A DNA stretch of 64,000 bases, from the NCBI GenBank assembly GCA_037893245.1, contig JBAIAA010000817.1:434001-498000 (forward strand), written 5' to 3'. Shown here piece after piece: positions 49,696 through 59,976 of the stretch. Both the position numbers and the translations under genes were made by a program. The notes below the pieces were generated by a model. The model saw only the letters and a program-made list of their open reading frames with translations, was not told the DNA's origin and made no database searches. Origin of the DNA: Crossaster papposus. Its lineage: Eukaryota > Echinodermata > Asteroidea > Velatida > Solasteridae. Position 1 is the stretch's first letter, and the number at the start of each line of letters is the position of its first letter.

Positions 49696-50502
49696 GGCAC
49701 CCATTTATACATGAGGGCAACCCCTTTCTAGAAAAAAAATATACAACTACATCAATGACAATGTACTAGTAATAGTCTAATTAGCGACCAAGCCATGATT
49801 ACCATGGACAACATTTTGACTACTTAAGTTAATTACCTTAAACATTGAATAATCTCAAACAGTGAAATCATCGAAGGAAAGATGAATTTATAGATTTTTT
49901 TGGTACAATCGTTGGAACATCCTGTCCGTACGGTACGTACACGGCTGGCAGCCCGGACGGACATGTTTATGGGGATCATATTAAGTAGTATAGTCCAGTC
50001 CATGACCATAGGCATAGCGCGCAACGGCTATACGGTCTTTGGTCTGGTACCTACGGCGCTCTACGATCTTTGGTCACAATTAATCATGCACCATAGACCC
50101 CATAATGCAACTGTTCAGTTACGCGCAACTTCCTTTTCTTGAATTATGATTGGTTATTGAGTTGCGCGCAACCACTCTTAGTGACTAATAAGGAGGGCGC
50201 TTCAATGACATGAACGGCGCCTCATACAAATTTGTACGTGTTTCAACGGTGCGCTTCGCGGTAGCGATCTATACGTATTTACTGTGTGAGATGTGTGGCT
50301 CATGAGCGTGGAAGAACGAATGAGATACATTTCAACGTTGGTGGCGCACTTTCTTGGGCCCCCCCTCCGCCCCCCCCTGATCTCCACTGATATAATAATT
50401 ATGGTAGTGTAAAAGCCATGCAAAACTGTAAACCTAAATTCCGACTCGCCTATAGCTAGGCGTGAAGCGAGCAAGACGCGTGTTCATCAACTTGTATTTT
50501 TC

Positions 50503-50631
50503 GATATAATTACAGGATCCTTTTGCTGGATGCCTAGAATCAACAATTACTTTCAAATGAGTAAGATATTTCTTAATAATTCGGTAGTAAATATTTTTGA
50601 TATCTGCAAATTGTGTATCCTACCTTTAACT
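50503..50631. mobile_element. Partial TTAA-type hairpin MITE, right half
   Basis: Shares TTGCTGGATGCCTAGAATCA and the right end GTGTATCCTACCTTTAA with the full copies. The left half is missing. Confidence 0.6.
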
Positions 50632-50737
50632 GCTGCAAGGTCAAACTCGGGTGACCCGACATTGCTTGTTGCTCTGTCACTGTTTCTTGACCACCTTCGG
50701 GTCGCATATGTCCTGAGATGTTCTTTGTCCCGTGACG

Positions 50738-50738
<1 letters not shown>

Positions 50739-50769
<31 letters not shown>
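50739..50769. repeat. Poly-G tract, 31 bases
   Basis: Uninterrupted G run following CGTGACGC. Confidence 0.9.
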
Positions 50770-50771
<2 letters not shown>

Positions 50772-51027
50772 AGAGGGATACTTTCCTAACAATATTTTTG
50801 CATTTTGCTATTGAGCGGCAGCCCCTCAAATCTCTGTCCGGTAATTAATATTTTAATCCCAAAATTAAAACTTTACAAGACCTTAATTATATCATTGCTA
50901 CAATTATATCAACTTTACAATAATTGATTGGGTGAAATTTTTGAAAATAATAATACTCTATACAAAGCTATGATTTTTACTGAAGGAGCAATGGCCAAAT
51001 AGCGCTTTTCGTTGCTTTCATAAATAA

Positions 51028-51269
51028 GGGGCCAATTTCATAAAACATGTAAGCACACACATTTGCTTAGCATGAAATTCTTCCTCTGAAAAAAGAAACA
51101 AGACGGTTACAAATCTAACTTTCAGATGATGTTTATCGATCGTGACTGATATTCAGCTGGTTTTTGTTTTGCATGAAAAGCACATGAAGTTTTGGCTGGT
51201 AACCTGTTTTTTTTTACTTTCGTTGTGCTAAGAAAATTGTTGTGCTTACAAGTTTTATGAAATTGGCCT
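51028..51269. mobile_element. Hairpin MITE with GGCCAATTTCATAAAAC ends
   Basis: The left end is GGGGCCAATTTCATAAAACA and the right end is GTTTTATGAAATTGGCC. Internal GTGCTTA / TAAGCAC-type blocks are also found in the 57708 element, which has related GGGCCCAATTTC ends. About 240 bp and non-coding. Confidence 0.75.
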
Positions 51270-51544
51270 CTGCTCGCTCCTTAAATCAACTATACATTTA
51301 GCTAAAACTGCGTCACGTGATCAGCAATGCGAACGAGAAGAACACGAGTACAGTGTATACATACAGGGTGAGTCAATAAGAAGTTCCCTCAACCTAACAA
51401 CAATATTACAATTATTTCTAGAACTATTTCGGTAAAATAACTTAATTAAATAATATATGAAAGAGCATCTATTTTGTTGGTCTGCTGTAAAAATATGACA
51501 CGATTTGGAAATCACAATTTACTTGCGAATGAACATACTATGTT

Positions 51545-51640
51545 CTTGGACTGAGTGCCGTGGCCTAGTTGTCAGGAGCGTTGAATTCGTGGTCTGCGGG
51601 TAGTTCTGCAGGTTGGGGGTTCAAGCCCAGCCTGAGATAT
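51545..51640 (+). repeat. tRNA-derived SINE head
   Basis: A-box-like TGGCCTAGTTGTCAGGAGCG and B box GGGGTTCAAGCCC with suitable spacing. It lies just downstream of the stop of the minus-strand gene at 51701. A mariner-like end (TACAGGGTGAGTCAATAAGA) lies at 51363. The body and tail of the SINE are not clear. Confidence 0.55.
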
Positions 51641-51700
51641 TACACTTCTATACACGGGTGGAGGCATTATTAATGCCTTTTAATTCTACTAAAATCCATG

Positions 51701-53260
51701 TCAACTTATTATACAGTTGTCAGAAGATGAGCTACGAGGGTAGGCTTGTCTCATCAGTTTTGACAAATTGCAGCTTTTAACGGCTGCATTGACTGTTTTC
51801 TGCTGCCAGGAGGGCGTCTTAATGCTTCCTCGGTCGGTTGTGAGGTGATGGTAGGTCACTTTGTCATCGTCACCGATGGAGATGTAACCAGCGTTCTGAA
51901 GCAGGTCGGTAATAGATGACGGGGCGAGTCGTCGCGCTTTGCCAACGCACATGTTGGCCAGCTCGTGCTGAAGTTGGGCTACCGTTTGCTGCGGTGGGTT
52001 TGATGACGCAACTTTACAACCACCACCATCATCATCTTGATCACCCTCAACTCTAGTGGCTGGGCCCATGCGTTTGGAGTGCAACCATTCCCTCACTCTT
52101 GAGATGATGTGTTGCTGTTCTTCCTCGTTGGCAGGCACCAGGACGGCATTATTGGCGCGTACTGCGACGGTCAAACGTTTGGTGAAGAACTCGGCGAGGC
52201 CTTTGGTTTGACCGACAGCGCGCATCCTGCTGTCATCTTTTTCAGACACTGCTGGCTCCCATGTTGCTCTAGCCGCAACGGCCTTTCCTCGGTCTGTGAT
52301 CGGTGTCTCGATGCCCACCAGCCCCTTCGGTGTTAAGGAAATGCGCTTGTGTACGGCATTCTCTCCGGGTTGCACGCCGATGGCAAATTCCAGCTTAGGT
52401 TTCTGGCTGGATGCCGCTTCTTCCTGATCAGCGGGTTTGACGGGTTTTGCAGCAGTGGGCGTTTCCGTTTTGTCGTCTACAACTTCTCTGTGCTTGATTC
52501 TTCTCCTGTTCATTCCGAAGAGACGAGCTGGTGGGACGGTGAACAGCACCTTGCAAGACGGCCCCACGAGCTCACGGAAGACTGCAGCCGTTAAGGGAAA
52601 GCGGGCAGACGGAATTTCGTTGAGTTTAAGTAGTGTGCGCACTGTCACAGCTTCGGCTAAGGTCTTTTTCCCGCCCTGCTGACTCTTGTTGACTAGGTCA
52701 CTACTGCTGGCTGCCTCTTCATCCAATCTGCAAATCCCAATTTCTTCAAGGTTTTCCACAGCTATGCCTGCTAAGTTAAATTCCTTCTCGCATCTCTGGA
52801 TGAGTTCTTCCACAAGGGACTCCTCTGTGCCTTCTGGGTCGCTTTTCAGCCAAGCGATAACGTCATCCATCAAGATTTGTTCAAGTTCGCCTTCTACCGG
52901 TGCCACCAGCGCAGTTGGGCGGTGATGGAGCGCGTTATTAAAGCGTCTGTACGTGTGTGCTGCCCTCACTGTTTCTAGCTGCGTGTATACTCGCTTCTTG
53001 TGGTAGGGGATGTCAACCGATACGGTCGGTTCTGCGGATGCTTCGTTAGCCGCACCTAGAACATTTAGCGGGTTCATGTACGGCACGACTACCGCGCAGT
53101 GACATAATGCATTCTGAAGCGTCGATCGAAACTTTGGCTGGTTATTCCTTCCAATGGACATGAGCGCGCCGAGTAATTTCTCAGTTAAGCATTCTCTCGC
53201 TTTTCTCGTTATCCCACCAGCATCCGTTGTCGAGTCAGTTGAAATCCCACTGCACGCCAT
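51701..53260 (-). CDS. Uncharacterised intronless protein with two winged-helix-like segments (paralogue A)
   Basis: 519 residues from the ATG at 53260. I chose this start because MACSG lines up with the MAPGF start of paralogue B; an in-frame ATG 33 codons upstream is less likely. Regions: 45-72 contains VVVPYMNPLNVLGAAN. 133-182 is a helix-rich block (AWLKSDPEGTEESLVEELIQ) ending in IGICRLD. 236-250 is TVPPARLFGM. 260-290 is charged, low complexity. 291-320 is FAIGVQPG...LTPKGLVGIE. 345-398 is MRAVGQTKGLAEFFTKRLTV then NNAVLVPA. 425-472 is a second block (SSITDLLQNAGYISIGDDDK), typical of a winged helix with its wing. No signal peptide or membrane segment. I do not recognise the family; DNA or protein binding through the helix-turn-helix parts is inference. 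GC-richer than its flanks and without introns, so it may have arisen by retroposition or transfer. Confidence 0.8.
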   Translation of the reverse strand: MACSGISTDSTTDAGGITRKARECLTEKLLGALMSIGRNNQPKFRSTLQNALCHCAVVVPYMNPLNVLGAANEASAEPTVSVDIPYHKKRVYTQLETVRAAHTYRRFNNALHHRPTALVAPVEGELEQILMDDVIAWLKSDPEGTEESLVEELIQRCEKEFNLAGIAVENLEEIGICRLDEEAASSSDLVNKSQQGGKKTLAEAVTVRTLLKLNEIPSARFPLTAAVFRELVGPSCKVLFTVPPARLFGMNRRRIKHREVVDDKTETPTAAKPVKPADQEEAASSQKPKLEFAIGVQPGENAVHKRISLTPKGLVGIETPITDRGKAVAARATWEPAVSEKDDSRMRAVGQTKGLAEFFTKRLTVAVRANNAVLVPANEEEQQHIISRVREWLHSKRMGPATRVEGDQDDDGGGCKVASSNPPQQTVAQLQHELANMCVGKARRLAPSSITDLLQNAGYISIGDDDKVTYHHLTTDRGSIKTPSWQQKTVNAAVKSCNLSKLMRQAYPRSSSSDNCIIS

Positions 53261-55219
53261 TATTGTATGATAATTTATATCGCAGCAGGTGAGGAAATAA
53301 CTATGTACACCTGTACGAGGAAATGAATTTTGAAATTTCAGACATTCGTTTCGACGCAATGACCCAAATAGGTATTTCTCATCTCGGGAATTCCCTTACA
53401 ACGGCAAATATTGAGGGCGCGCTTGCAATTAATGTGCGTGTACTGTGACAGCCACAGACATAAATAACCTATAGACCGACAGCGCCTATGGAAATCAACC
53501 TCCAGGTACCGTAATTTCGACGGCGCCTGACTAAGTATGAAATCGTGGGCGGAAGTGATTGACAAATGTGCACGAATCTATGGACTAACTTCGGGAGGAC
53601 GGATACAAATTGGTAATTTCGGTTGAAAACGCAGCCGATGTCGACTAAAAATACTTTCAGCTGTTAACTATATAAATGCTGCATAGTTCTAAAAATAAAT
53701 AAAAAATTGTCAAAAATAATGAGTTCTTACAGAAAATAAACAATTTGCCCACGATTTGTGGCTTTCATGAAATTTCACTCTGGCGCCCCCTGCTGTCCGT
53801 CTATAGGTTATTTATGTCTGTGGTGACAGCGGCATAATTAATAGACTTGATGACAAGTCGTTAGATAGTCGGGTTTAATCCGTGTATTTCAGTCGAAGTT
53901 TATCGGCACGGCTGGTTTAAGACTAGTGTCACAGAGTGATATTTATTTTAGTCGAAATTACTCTAAAAATGATAAACACAAATTTATATTCATGTGGCCT
54001 AAATAATGGTTTTCGTGAAACCTACATTTGTTGAAGTTGAGAAACAAAATTGTATTTTCTTGGGGCCGCCACGCCCAAACATTTGTCAAACCATTGGACC
54101 ATTTTAGAATGGTGTGATCCGCGTTAGTTGATATGTCATTGTTAGCACTTTATAAATTTGCATATATTTGAATAATGACTATTGGTTTAGTCATTTGAAT
54201 GTAAATACCAACATTTTTCAACCGTTGTATGCGGTATTGCTAGGATGTTTCTTTGGGGTTTACAAGTAAACGAATTTAGAATGCTAGACGCATATGTCAT
54301 TGAGATTCCGAGGAGAGAGCAGCAGCTAGCCTTGATGATGACTTGTATTACCTAGCTATTGAGAGCTTAAACATTGTACAAACTTGAGGCGTGGAGAGTT
54401 ATTGAGAGCTCGCTGAAGGTACTGTGCGCCGTTACCCGTAGCACTAGTAAGCCAGGAAACATCCATATCCTGTAAGTTTATTTTTGTATAATATGACTTA
54501 TTTATTGCATTTTTGTATAAATCTATAAGGTAATAATCATAAGATTTAGGAAACCGAAAACAAACTAATGACCATTTTCGAGAAGCTTGTAAAACATGAT
54601 TTACTGTGTGTTGCAACAAATTTAAGAAAGTTTGTATGCGTCTGTAAGCCAAAAGAAATAATTATATCAAGAACACAATGTATAGTCTTTATATTTTGGG
54701 TAAGGTGTTTTTAAAATGGTAAAACTAGTATACTGGATGCAACCTCTAGTGGCATTTAATTTGGTTAAAATTCCAGGGTTCAAGGGTTGAGCTTGCACCT
54801 GACCAGTAGACGGTATGGCCGGACCGCAGCGGCGGACCTGAGGACCTGACAGCGTCACTGGCCTAAGGGACTGATGAGCCATCAACACTACAGAGCCACA
54901 TTTTAGTTTAGATTTTGATTGTATAATTTTTGTCAATAATTAGCGTTGTGAATAGAAAATTGGATATAGGAAGACGTCCTGAATGTTAATTGGAATTCTT
55001 GTAAATAAATTATAAATATTGTACAACCCGCCTCGACCAAAACAACTTTTCTGAGTGTCGGTGTTAAAGGGACTACCGAAGGTCAATCTCCCGGGTGGAG
55101 CTACCCCGGGGATGTGACAACTAGTAACGTGCCAGATCTATTGGGAACGAAGCAACCGCAACCTCCCCCCTGTATACCGAGTGGACCGCTATTACCGACT
55201 TGGCACCAAGTCTACATAA
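53261..55219. other. Non-coding stretch
   Basis: No exon-like frame. A 21-bp stretch (shared core AGGTTATTTATGTCTGTGG) occurs inverted at about 53451-53471 and direct at about 53802-53822, so it probably bounds a repeat of about 370 bp. The sequence near 55030-55130 (AATAAATTATAAATATTGTA, then CCCGGGTGGAGCTACC and GATGTGACA) could be the 3' end of a long terminal repeat, but no partner was found. Confidence 0.4.
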
Positions 55220-55527
55220 TTAAAGGTAGGATACACCATTGGTAATTGTTCGAATTATATGGAATGGGTGGATTTGGGGGGGTTGTATTCAATAGTAAAT
55301 ATCGTTTAACTGACCTATCCGAAGTTTTACAATCATGGATAGCGAAAAAAGAACGAAAAACAGCGTTTGTTTCCAACCGGCGTCGAGCAGTTATTCTTAT
55401 GTTATCTAGCACAATCATTTTGGTGGATGCCTAGAATCATTATTTACTTTCAGATAAGTAAGATATTTCTTAATAATTCGGTAGTAATTTGTTTTCCATA
55501 TCTCCAAATGGTGTATCCTACCTTTAA
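55220..55527. mobile_element. TTAA-type hairpin MITE, 'ACACCATTTGC' family, well preserved
   Basis: TTAA at 55220-55223 and 55524-55527. The left end AAAGGTAGGATACACCATTG pairs with CAAATGGTGTATCCTACCTT. 308 bp. The cleanest copy in the window for defining the family. Confidence 0.8.
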
Positions 55528-55790
55528 ATGACATTTGAAGTAGTGTACTTTTGTTAGAAATCTAACCTAAATATCTTTCTCACGACATACTATGATTGTG
55601 TGCCAAATTCGGCATCCTTTTATCATTTGATTGAACCCATTTACCAATCTGCCAGACTATATACTCATGGAGGCCTTTACTTCTTATTCCTTCATGATAT
55701 ACCTATCTTATCTCGGCTCATGAGGGGAATCCAGCACCGCTTTGCTAGTCTCCAGTCTGTATCACACGCAGGATGAAGGAAAGGGTGGTC

Positions 55791-56265
55791 TTAAAAGTAG
55801 GATACACCAGTGGTAATTGCTTGAATGATCAGGAATGGGTGGATCTAAGGTAGGACACACCATTGGTAATTGCTTGAATGATCAGAAATGGGTGGATCTA
55901 AGGTAGGACACACCATTGGTAATTGCTTAAATTATCACGAATGAGTGGATTTGGGGGTAGTATTTTATGGTAAATATCGTTTAGCTGACCCGTCCGAAGT
56001 TTTACAATCATGGATGCTGAGAAAAAAACGGCGTTTGTTTTCAACCGGCGTCGGGCAGTTGTTCTTATGTTTTGGGTCGATCGCAATATCTGTTTTATAA
56101 AAATTCAATTTTTCAGAACAATTACAGGATATCTAGCGCAATCATTTTGCTGGATGCCTGCAATCAATATTTACTATCAAATAAATAAGATATTTCTTAA
56201 TAATTCGGTAGTAGTTTTTTTTCTTTCTTTTTTTATTATCTGCAAATAGTGTATCCTCCCTTTAA
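55791..56265. mobile_element. TTAA-type hairpin MITE with triplicated left end
   Basis: TTAA at 55791-55794 and 56262-56265. The left terminal about 53 bp (GGATACACCAGTGGTAATTG) is repeated three times in tandem (about 55795, 55850 and 55902) before the normal interior follows. The right end is single. Confidence 0.75.
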
Positions 56266-56408
56266 GGCATGACCTCGCAGTCAAGAACATTTTAGTTTAA
56301 CAATTATTTTACTGGAGGGTCAGGAGGGACTAAAATAATTATTTTTGATAAATTTTTTTGATAAAATACAATTCCCATGTTTTGCCTTCCCCAGTTTGAG
56401 TGGGCGCT

Positions 56409-57075
56409 GTGGCTATTCTTACGTGACCGTAACCCTACGTACTTTGTCTATTCTTACGTAATTTAACTGGTTCCCGACACAGACAAGGGAAACTCAATAC
56501 GCGCGGAACGTATGAAGACCACCCTGGAAATTTGTTTTGGCAATAGTCGATGTTAAATTGTGGTATTCAGTCCAAAATGCACTTTTGTTTTTAACCATAA
56601 TAATTATGTAAATATTCAAACGATTCCGTGATTGAATTTAGATATTTTTGCAAACAGTGAAAAATTCACATTACATTTCATTCGTATTCAAATTTTGACA
56701 TTTTTCATAAACAAACTAGCTGTGACTTCGTCGTGGACAAAAAAAGCGAACTATAAAACTAACAACGGCAATAGCTAAGTTTGTATAGTAAGTGTTCAGT
56801 AGGTAATATTATTAGTAGAAATAGGTTATTATTGTATGTATGCGTAATTGCAATGTGTAATAAGTTAATCCCATTGTTTTTTTGTATTATTTCATTACGT
56901 AACCTTTTTTATTAACTAAATTTATTGGTTAATAATCTCATCTAGATAGAAATAGGTATAAAAGTCGTGTATACGAAAAACAAGGGACTGCGCACGAAAC
57001 ACTAGGGACTGCGCATGCGCTACCGGGGCTCACGTAAGAATAGAATTAGGATTACGGTCACGTAAGAATAGCCAC
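56409..57075. mobile_element. Non-autonomous element with GTGGCTATT ends, long copy
   Basis: Left end GTGGCTATTCTTACGTGACC, right end GGTCACGTAAGAATAGCCAC. It shares the first 110 bp and last 80 bp with the 18371 copy. The extra interior is AT-rich and non-coding. Confidence 0.75.
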
Positions 57076-57400
57076 GGTGTTAAGTGGGGGCATCCGGCTT
57101 CGCAGGGGGCGGGGTGCCCTTATTGGTACACGACCGTGTACGTATACACGTTTCTTGTTGTTTTCTGTAACAATCACATCAATGTATTTGGGAGAGGGCA
57201 GGCTATGGCTTGCGATCCACGGGTGGGGATGTGAGAAAGGGAGAGAGTGTATAATGTATACCATACAATTAGCCCATGGCATCTTACTATATTTTGAAGA
57301 AAAAACAAAAAAAGATAGAACAGAAATTCTCGGAACATTGCAAATATTCTCACCAAAAATTGTTTTTTATTTGTTGAATTGTAAAGTCGCAATTGTGAGC

Positions 57401-58379
57401 AGTGATGCCCGTCTAAACAGGTAACTCCGTCCAATTTTGACGGGCTCTCAACCAATCAGAAGGCCGCATTTAGCGCCACGTGACTCTCATTTGCATAAAA
57501 TGAGGAACGGGAGTGTACCATTTAGCCCAGGGTGTCATGAACCTGAGGGGCTACGTCATTGTAAATAAATAAAGGAGAGAACCATTGTATGTAAATTGGC
57601 ATATTTTGTTTGTGAATATTACGTGTATTAGTAGAGATAAAAACACAGTACTGAGGACAGACATATTACGCAGTCCTGCAGTAAGAATGGTACAACCCTA
57701 CATGATATCAGGGCCCAATTTCTTGGCTCTCGTAACCACAGAATTCCGCGCTTACAATCACTAACATTTTGTGCTAACCGCAAAAGCAGAACAATTATGT
57801 GCTAACCCTGTAAGCACAGAATCCTTAGTTTCGGGATGTACGCATGCGCAGAAGCCAACATTTCTCGCTAACGCGTAAAATACGCTTACCGTAAACAGGG
57901 ATTTTTCGCTAAGCAGAGCTTGGAAATTGGGCCCTGAGCTGAAAGGATTAACAGGCCGCACACGGATACGTATCATGTAGCAGCACTATATGGTCCCTAT
58001 TATAATTCGACCTTTGTACTCGAACGGGGAACCTAGTGACGTAACAGTGATGAGTCATGGCAAAAACAAACAAACAAACATAGGGACATGTCCAGTCCTC
58101 TCGAGTCTTCCGGTCAAAAATTCGCGGTGATATACAGTAAACCTACATATAAACATACGAACAAGAAAATCCTACGAGACTTAAATAAATTCACCAAGTT
58201 ATTACGCATACAATATTCACAAACAAATATGTCAATATACATACATGTACAATGGTTCGCTCCTTTATTTATTTACATTTGCGTAGCCCCTCACGTTCAC
58301 GACACCCCTGTGCTAAATGGTACATTTCAGTTCCTCGTTTAAAAATTGGACGGAATTACCTGATTAGACGGGCATCACT
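57401..58379. mobile_element. Non-autonomous DNA element with AGTGATGCCCGTCTAA ends
   Basis: The left end is AGTGATGCCCGTCTAAACAG, followed by GTAACTCCGTCCAATTTT. The right end is the complement (AAAATTGGACGGAATTACCT to GGGCATCACT). About 0.98 kb, no transposase. It carries a nested MITE at 57708-57937. Confidence 0.75.
57708..57937. mobile_element. Hairpin MITE with GGGCCCAATTTC ends, nested
   Basis: Left TCAGGGCCCAATTTCTTGGC, right GGAAATTGGGCCCTGA. Internal GCTAACC / GTAAGC blocks. 230 bp, inserted in the element at 57401-58379. Confidence 0.75.
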
Positions 58380-59064
58380 ACTCTTATGAATTTACAAGAC
58401 AATTTCACTACATCAAATAAAAGTTGAAATTCATTAAACTCTAAGAAGAGTCCAGATCGGATAAGATTTGAAGGTTTTCATATGTCGAAAAGGCAATAAG
58501 ATAAGTTGTTTGCGGTAACACCACGGTAATACTCTTTAGTGAGATGTGTGGTTCTTAAAAGAACCGGAAAACCTCAACGTTTCGGACTGCATGCTCTGCC
58601 CGTCGTCGATTCAGGAGACTCATCCAGATCATTACCAAACTGATTGGTTCATTAAGATAATGCTTGTTTAGAAATGCAGACAATAATTATAGGTTTTTAG
58701 TATGTTTTTGTTTGTTTGTGTTTTCGCCTTATTTCTCAAAACCTGAAGATGAATTAATACAATGTTTATTAATAATAATAATAATAATACAATAAAAAAA
58801 AAGTTTGGTTTAAAGTAAACATATCATCAATCTTCATGCAAACTGAATTGTTTGAAAACGAAACAAAGTAATTATTTTCTAAATTTCAATGATTTAAATT
58901 TCACCCACAAAACAGTGGCGTAACCAGCGGGGTATGGATTTGCAGCACGGCGCCAACAATAATGGTTTTAAGATGCTGTTTGCCTCACTGTAAAAAAAAA
59001 CCACCTGTAAAATGTTTGGGAAATTACCTGGTAATCATGAGTGCCAAGAAATTCCCGTAAAAAT
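58380..59064. other. Non-coding stretch
   Basis: No exon-like frame. A short (AATA)n stretch near 58770 and sequence reminiscent of dispersed repeats (CAGTGGCGTAACCAGCGGGG at 58913). Confidence 0.4.
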
Positions 59065-59340
59065 GAAACGTCTTTCAAATGTTTCAACAAGACATGTTGC
59101 CAATGATAAATGAAGTTCATGGATTCTACTTTATATTTACAAGTGACGGTATACAATCATGGTGTTCGTATACTTCGGAACAAATCTTCCAGTCCACTGA
59201 ATTATAATACCAGTTTGACATTTCGTGGTGGTGGTGCAATCCTTTATCTGATCTGTTGCTGTATGATGTAATCCCTAATTTTAGCATATAGCTGACAGTG
59301 AACAAACACGTAATACAAAGTATTGTGTAGGCTAAATGAT
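59065..59340. repeat. Left member of a direct repeat flanking paralogue B
   Basis: Matches 61785-62069 in the same orientation with small gaps. Shared blocks include GAAACGTCTTTCAAATGTTT, CAAGTGACGGTATACA and TGAACAAACACGTAATA. The two copies bracket 2.4 kb including the intronless gene at 59977-61608. Confidence 0.75.
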
Positions 59341-59589
59341 ACCATTCATTGAATATAGGCATTGCAAACAAACGGCAGACGGTCACAGTAAATTAGCGGC
59401 AAGGGGATCATTCTTTCCTGAAAAGGGGATTCATTAAATTTACAGTGACCATACATTTTAGGGAAATTTGGTGGCATTCATGAATGTAATTTCCCAAAAA
59501 GTTTATGGGAATGTTGTACAGTGCTCCCTGGCACGAAAGGTTGAATACGCTACTATAAAACAAGCATTTTATGAAACAGATTTTTTTTT

Positions 59590-59605
59590 GGGGGGGGGGG
59601 GGGGG
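59590..59605. repeat. Poly-G tract, 16 bases
   Basis: Follows a T run; uninterrupted G. Confidence 0.85.
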
Positions 59606-59664
59606 CAAATACATGTAGTTAGCAAATAAAACGTACTCCATATTTATATTTGTTCACTTGAAAC

Positions 59665-59905
59665 CAACAAAATAATAATGTTGGTGCTTATATACTATAC
59701 TCATACAATGTAGTGTTTCAAAGCGCTTTACATTATTATCCCTGTTCACCAGAAATGAGACCATTTCTGCAGCAGCTCAATATCAGCGCATGTAGCTTCC
59801 AGCTACCTTTACAGGTACTGTACCCATTGATACTCCTGGGTGGAGAGAGACAATTGTAGCAAAGTGTCTTGCCGAAGAACACAAGCACTGTGTTCCCTGG
59901 CCCTT
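59665..59905. repeat. Dispersed repeat, AAAGCGCTTTACATTATT type
   Basis: Contains AAAGCGCTTTACATTATTAT and further on AAGTGTCTTGCCGAAGAACA. The first block recurs in part near 41165. A common repeat style in marine invertebrates; a retroposon is likely. Confidence 0.5.
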
Positions 59906-59976
59906 CCACTACGTACTGTCATACAAATGAACTTATCACAATATGATCGGCTTCAATGGCATTGGCAATTATTGCT

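Noticed and set aside
52109-52925. Several + strand frames of 75-81 codons
   Set aside because: Shadows of paralogue A on the opposite strand.
55030-55200. Possible 3' end of a long terminal repeat
   Set aside because: A polyadenylation-like signal and a CA end are present, but no second copy, no primer-binding site and no internal genes were found.
57077-57424. 115-codon + strand frame
   Set aside because: Runs across the border of two transposable elements, has no motif, and its composition fits chance.
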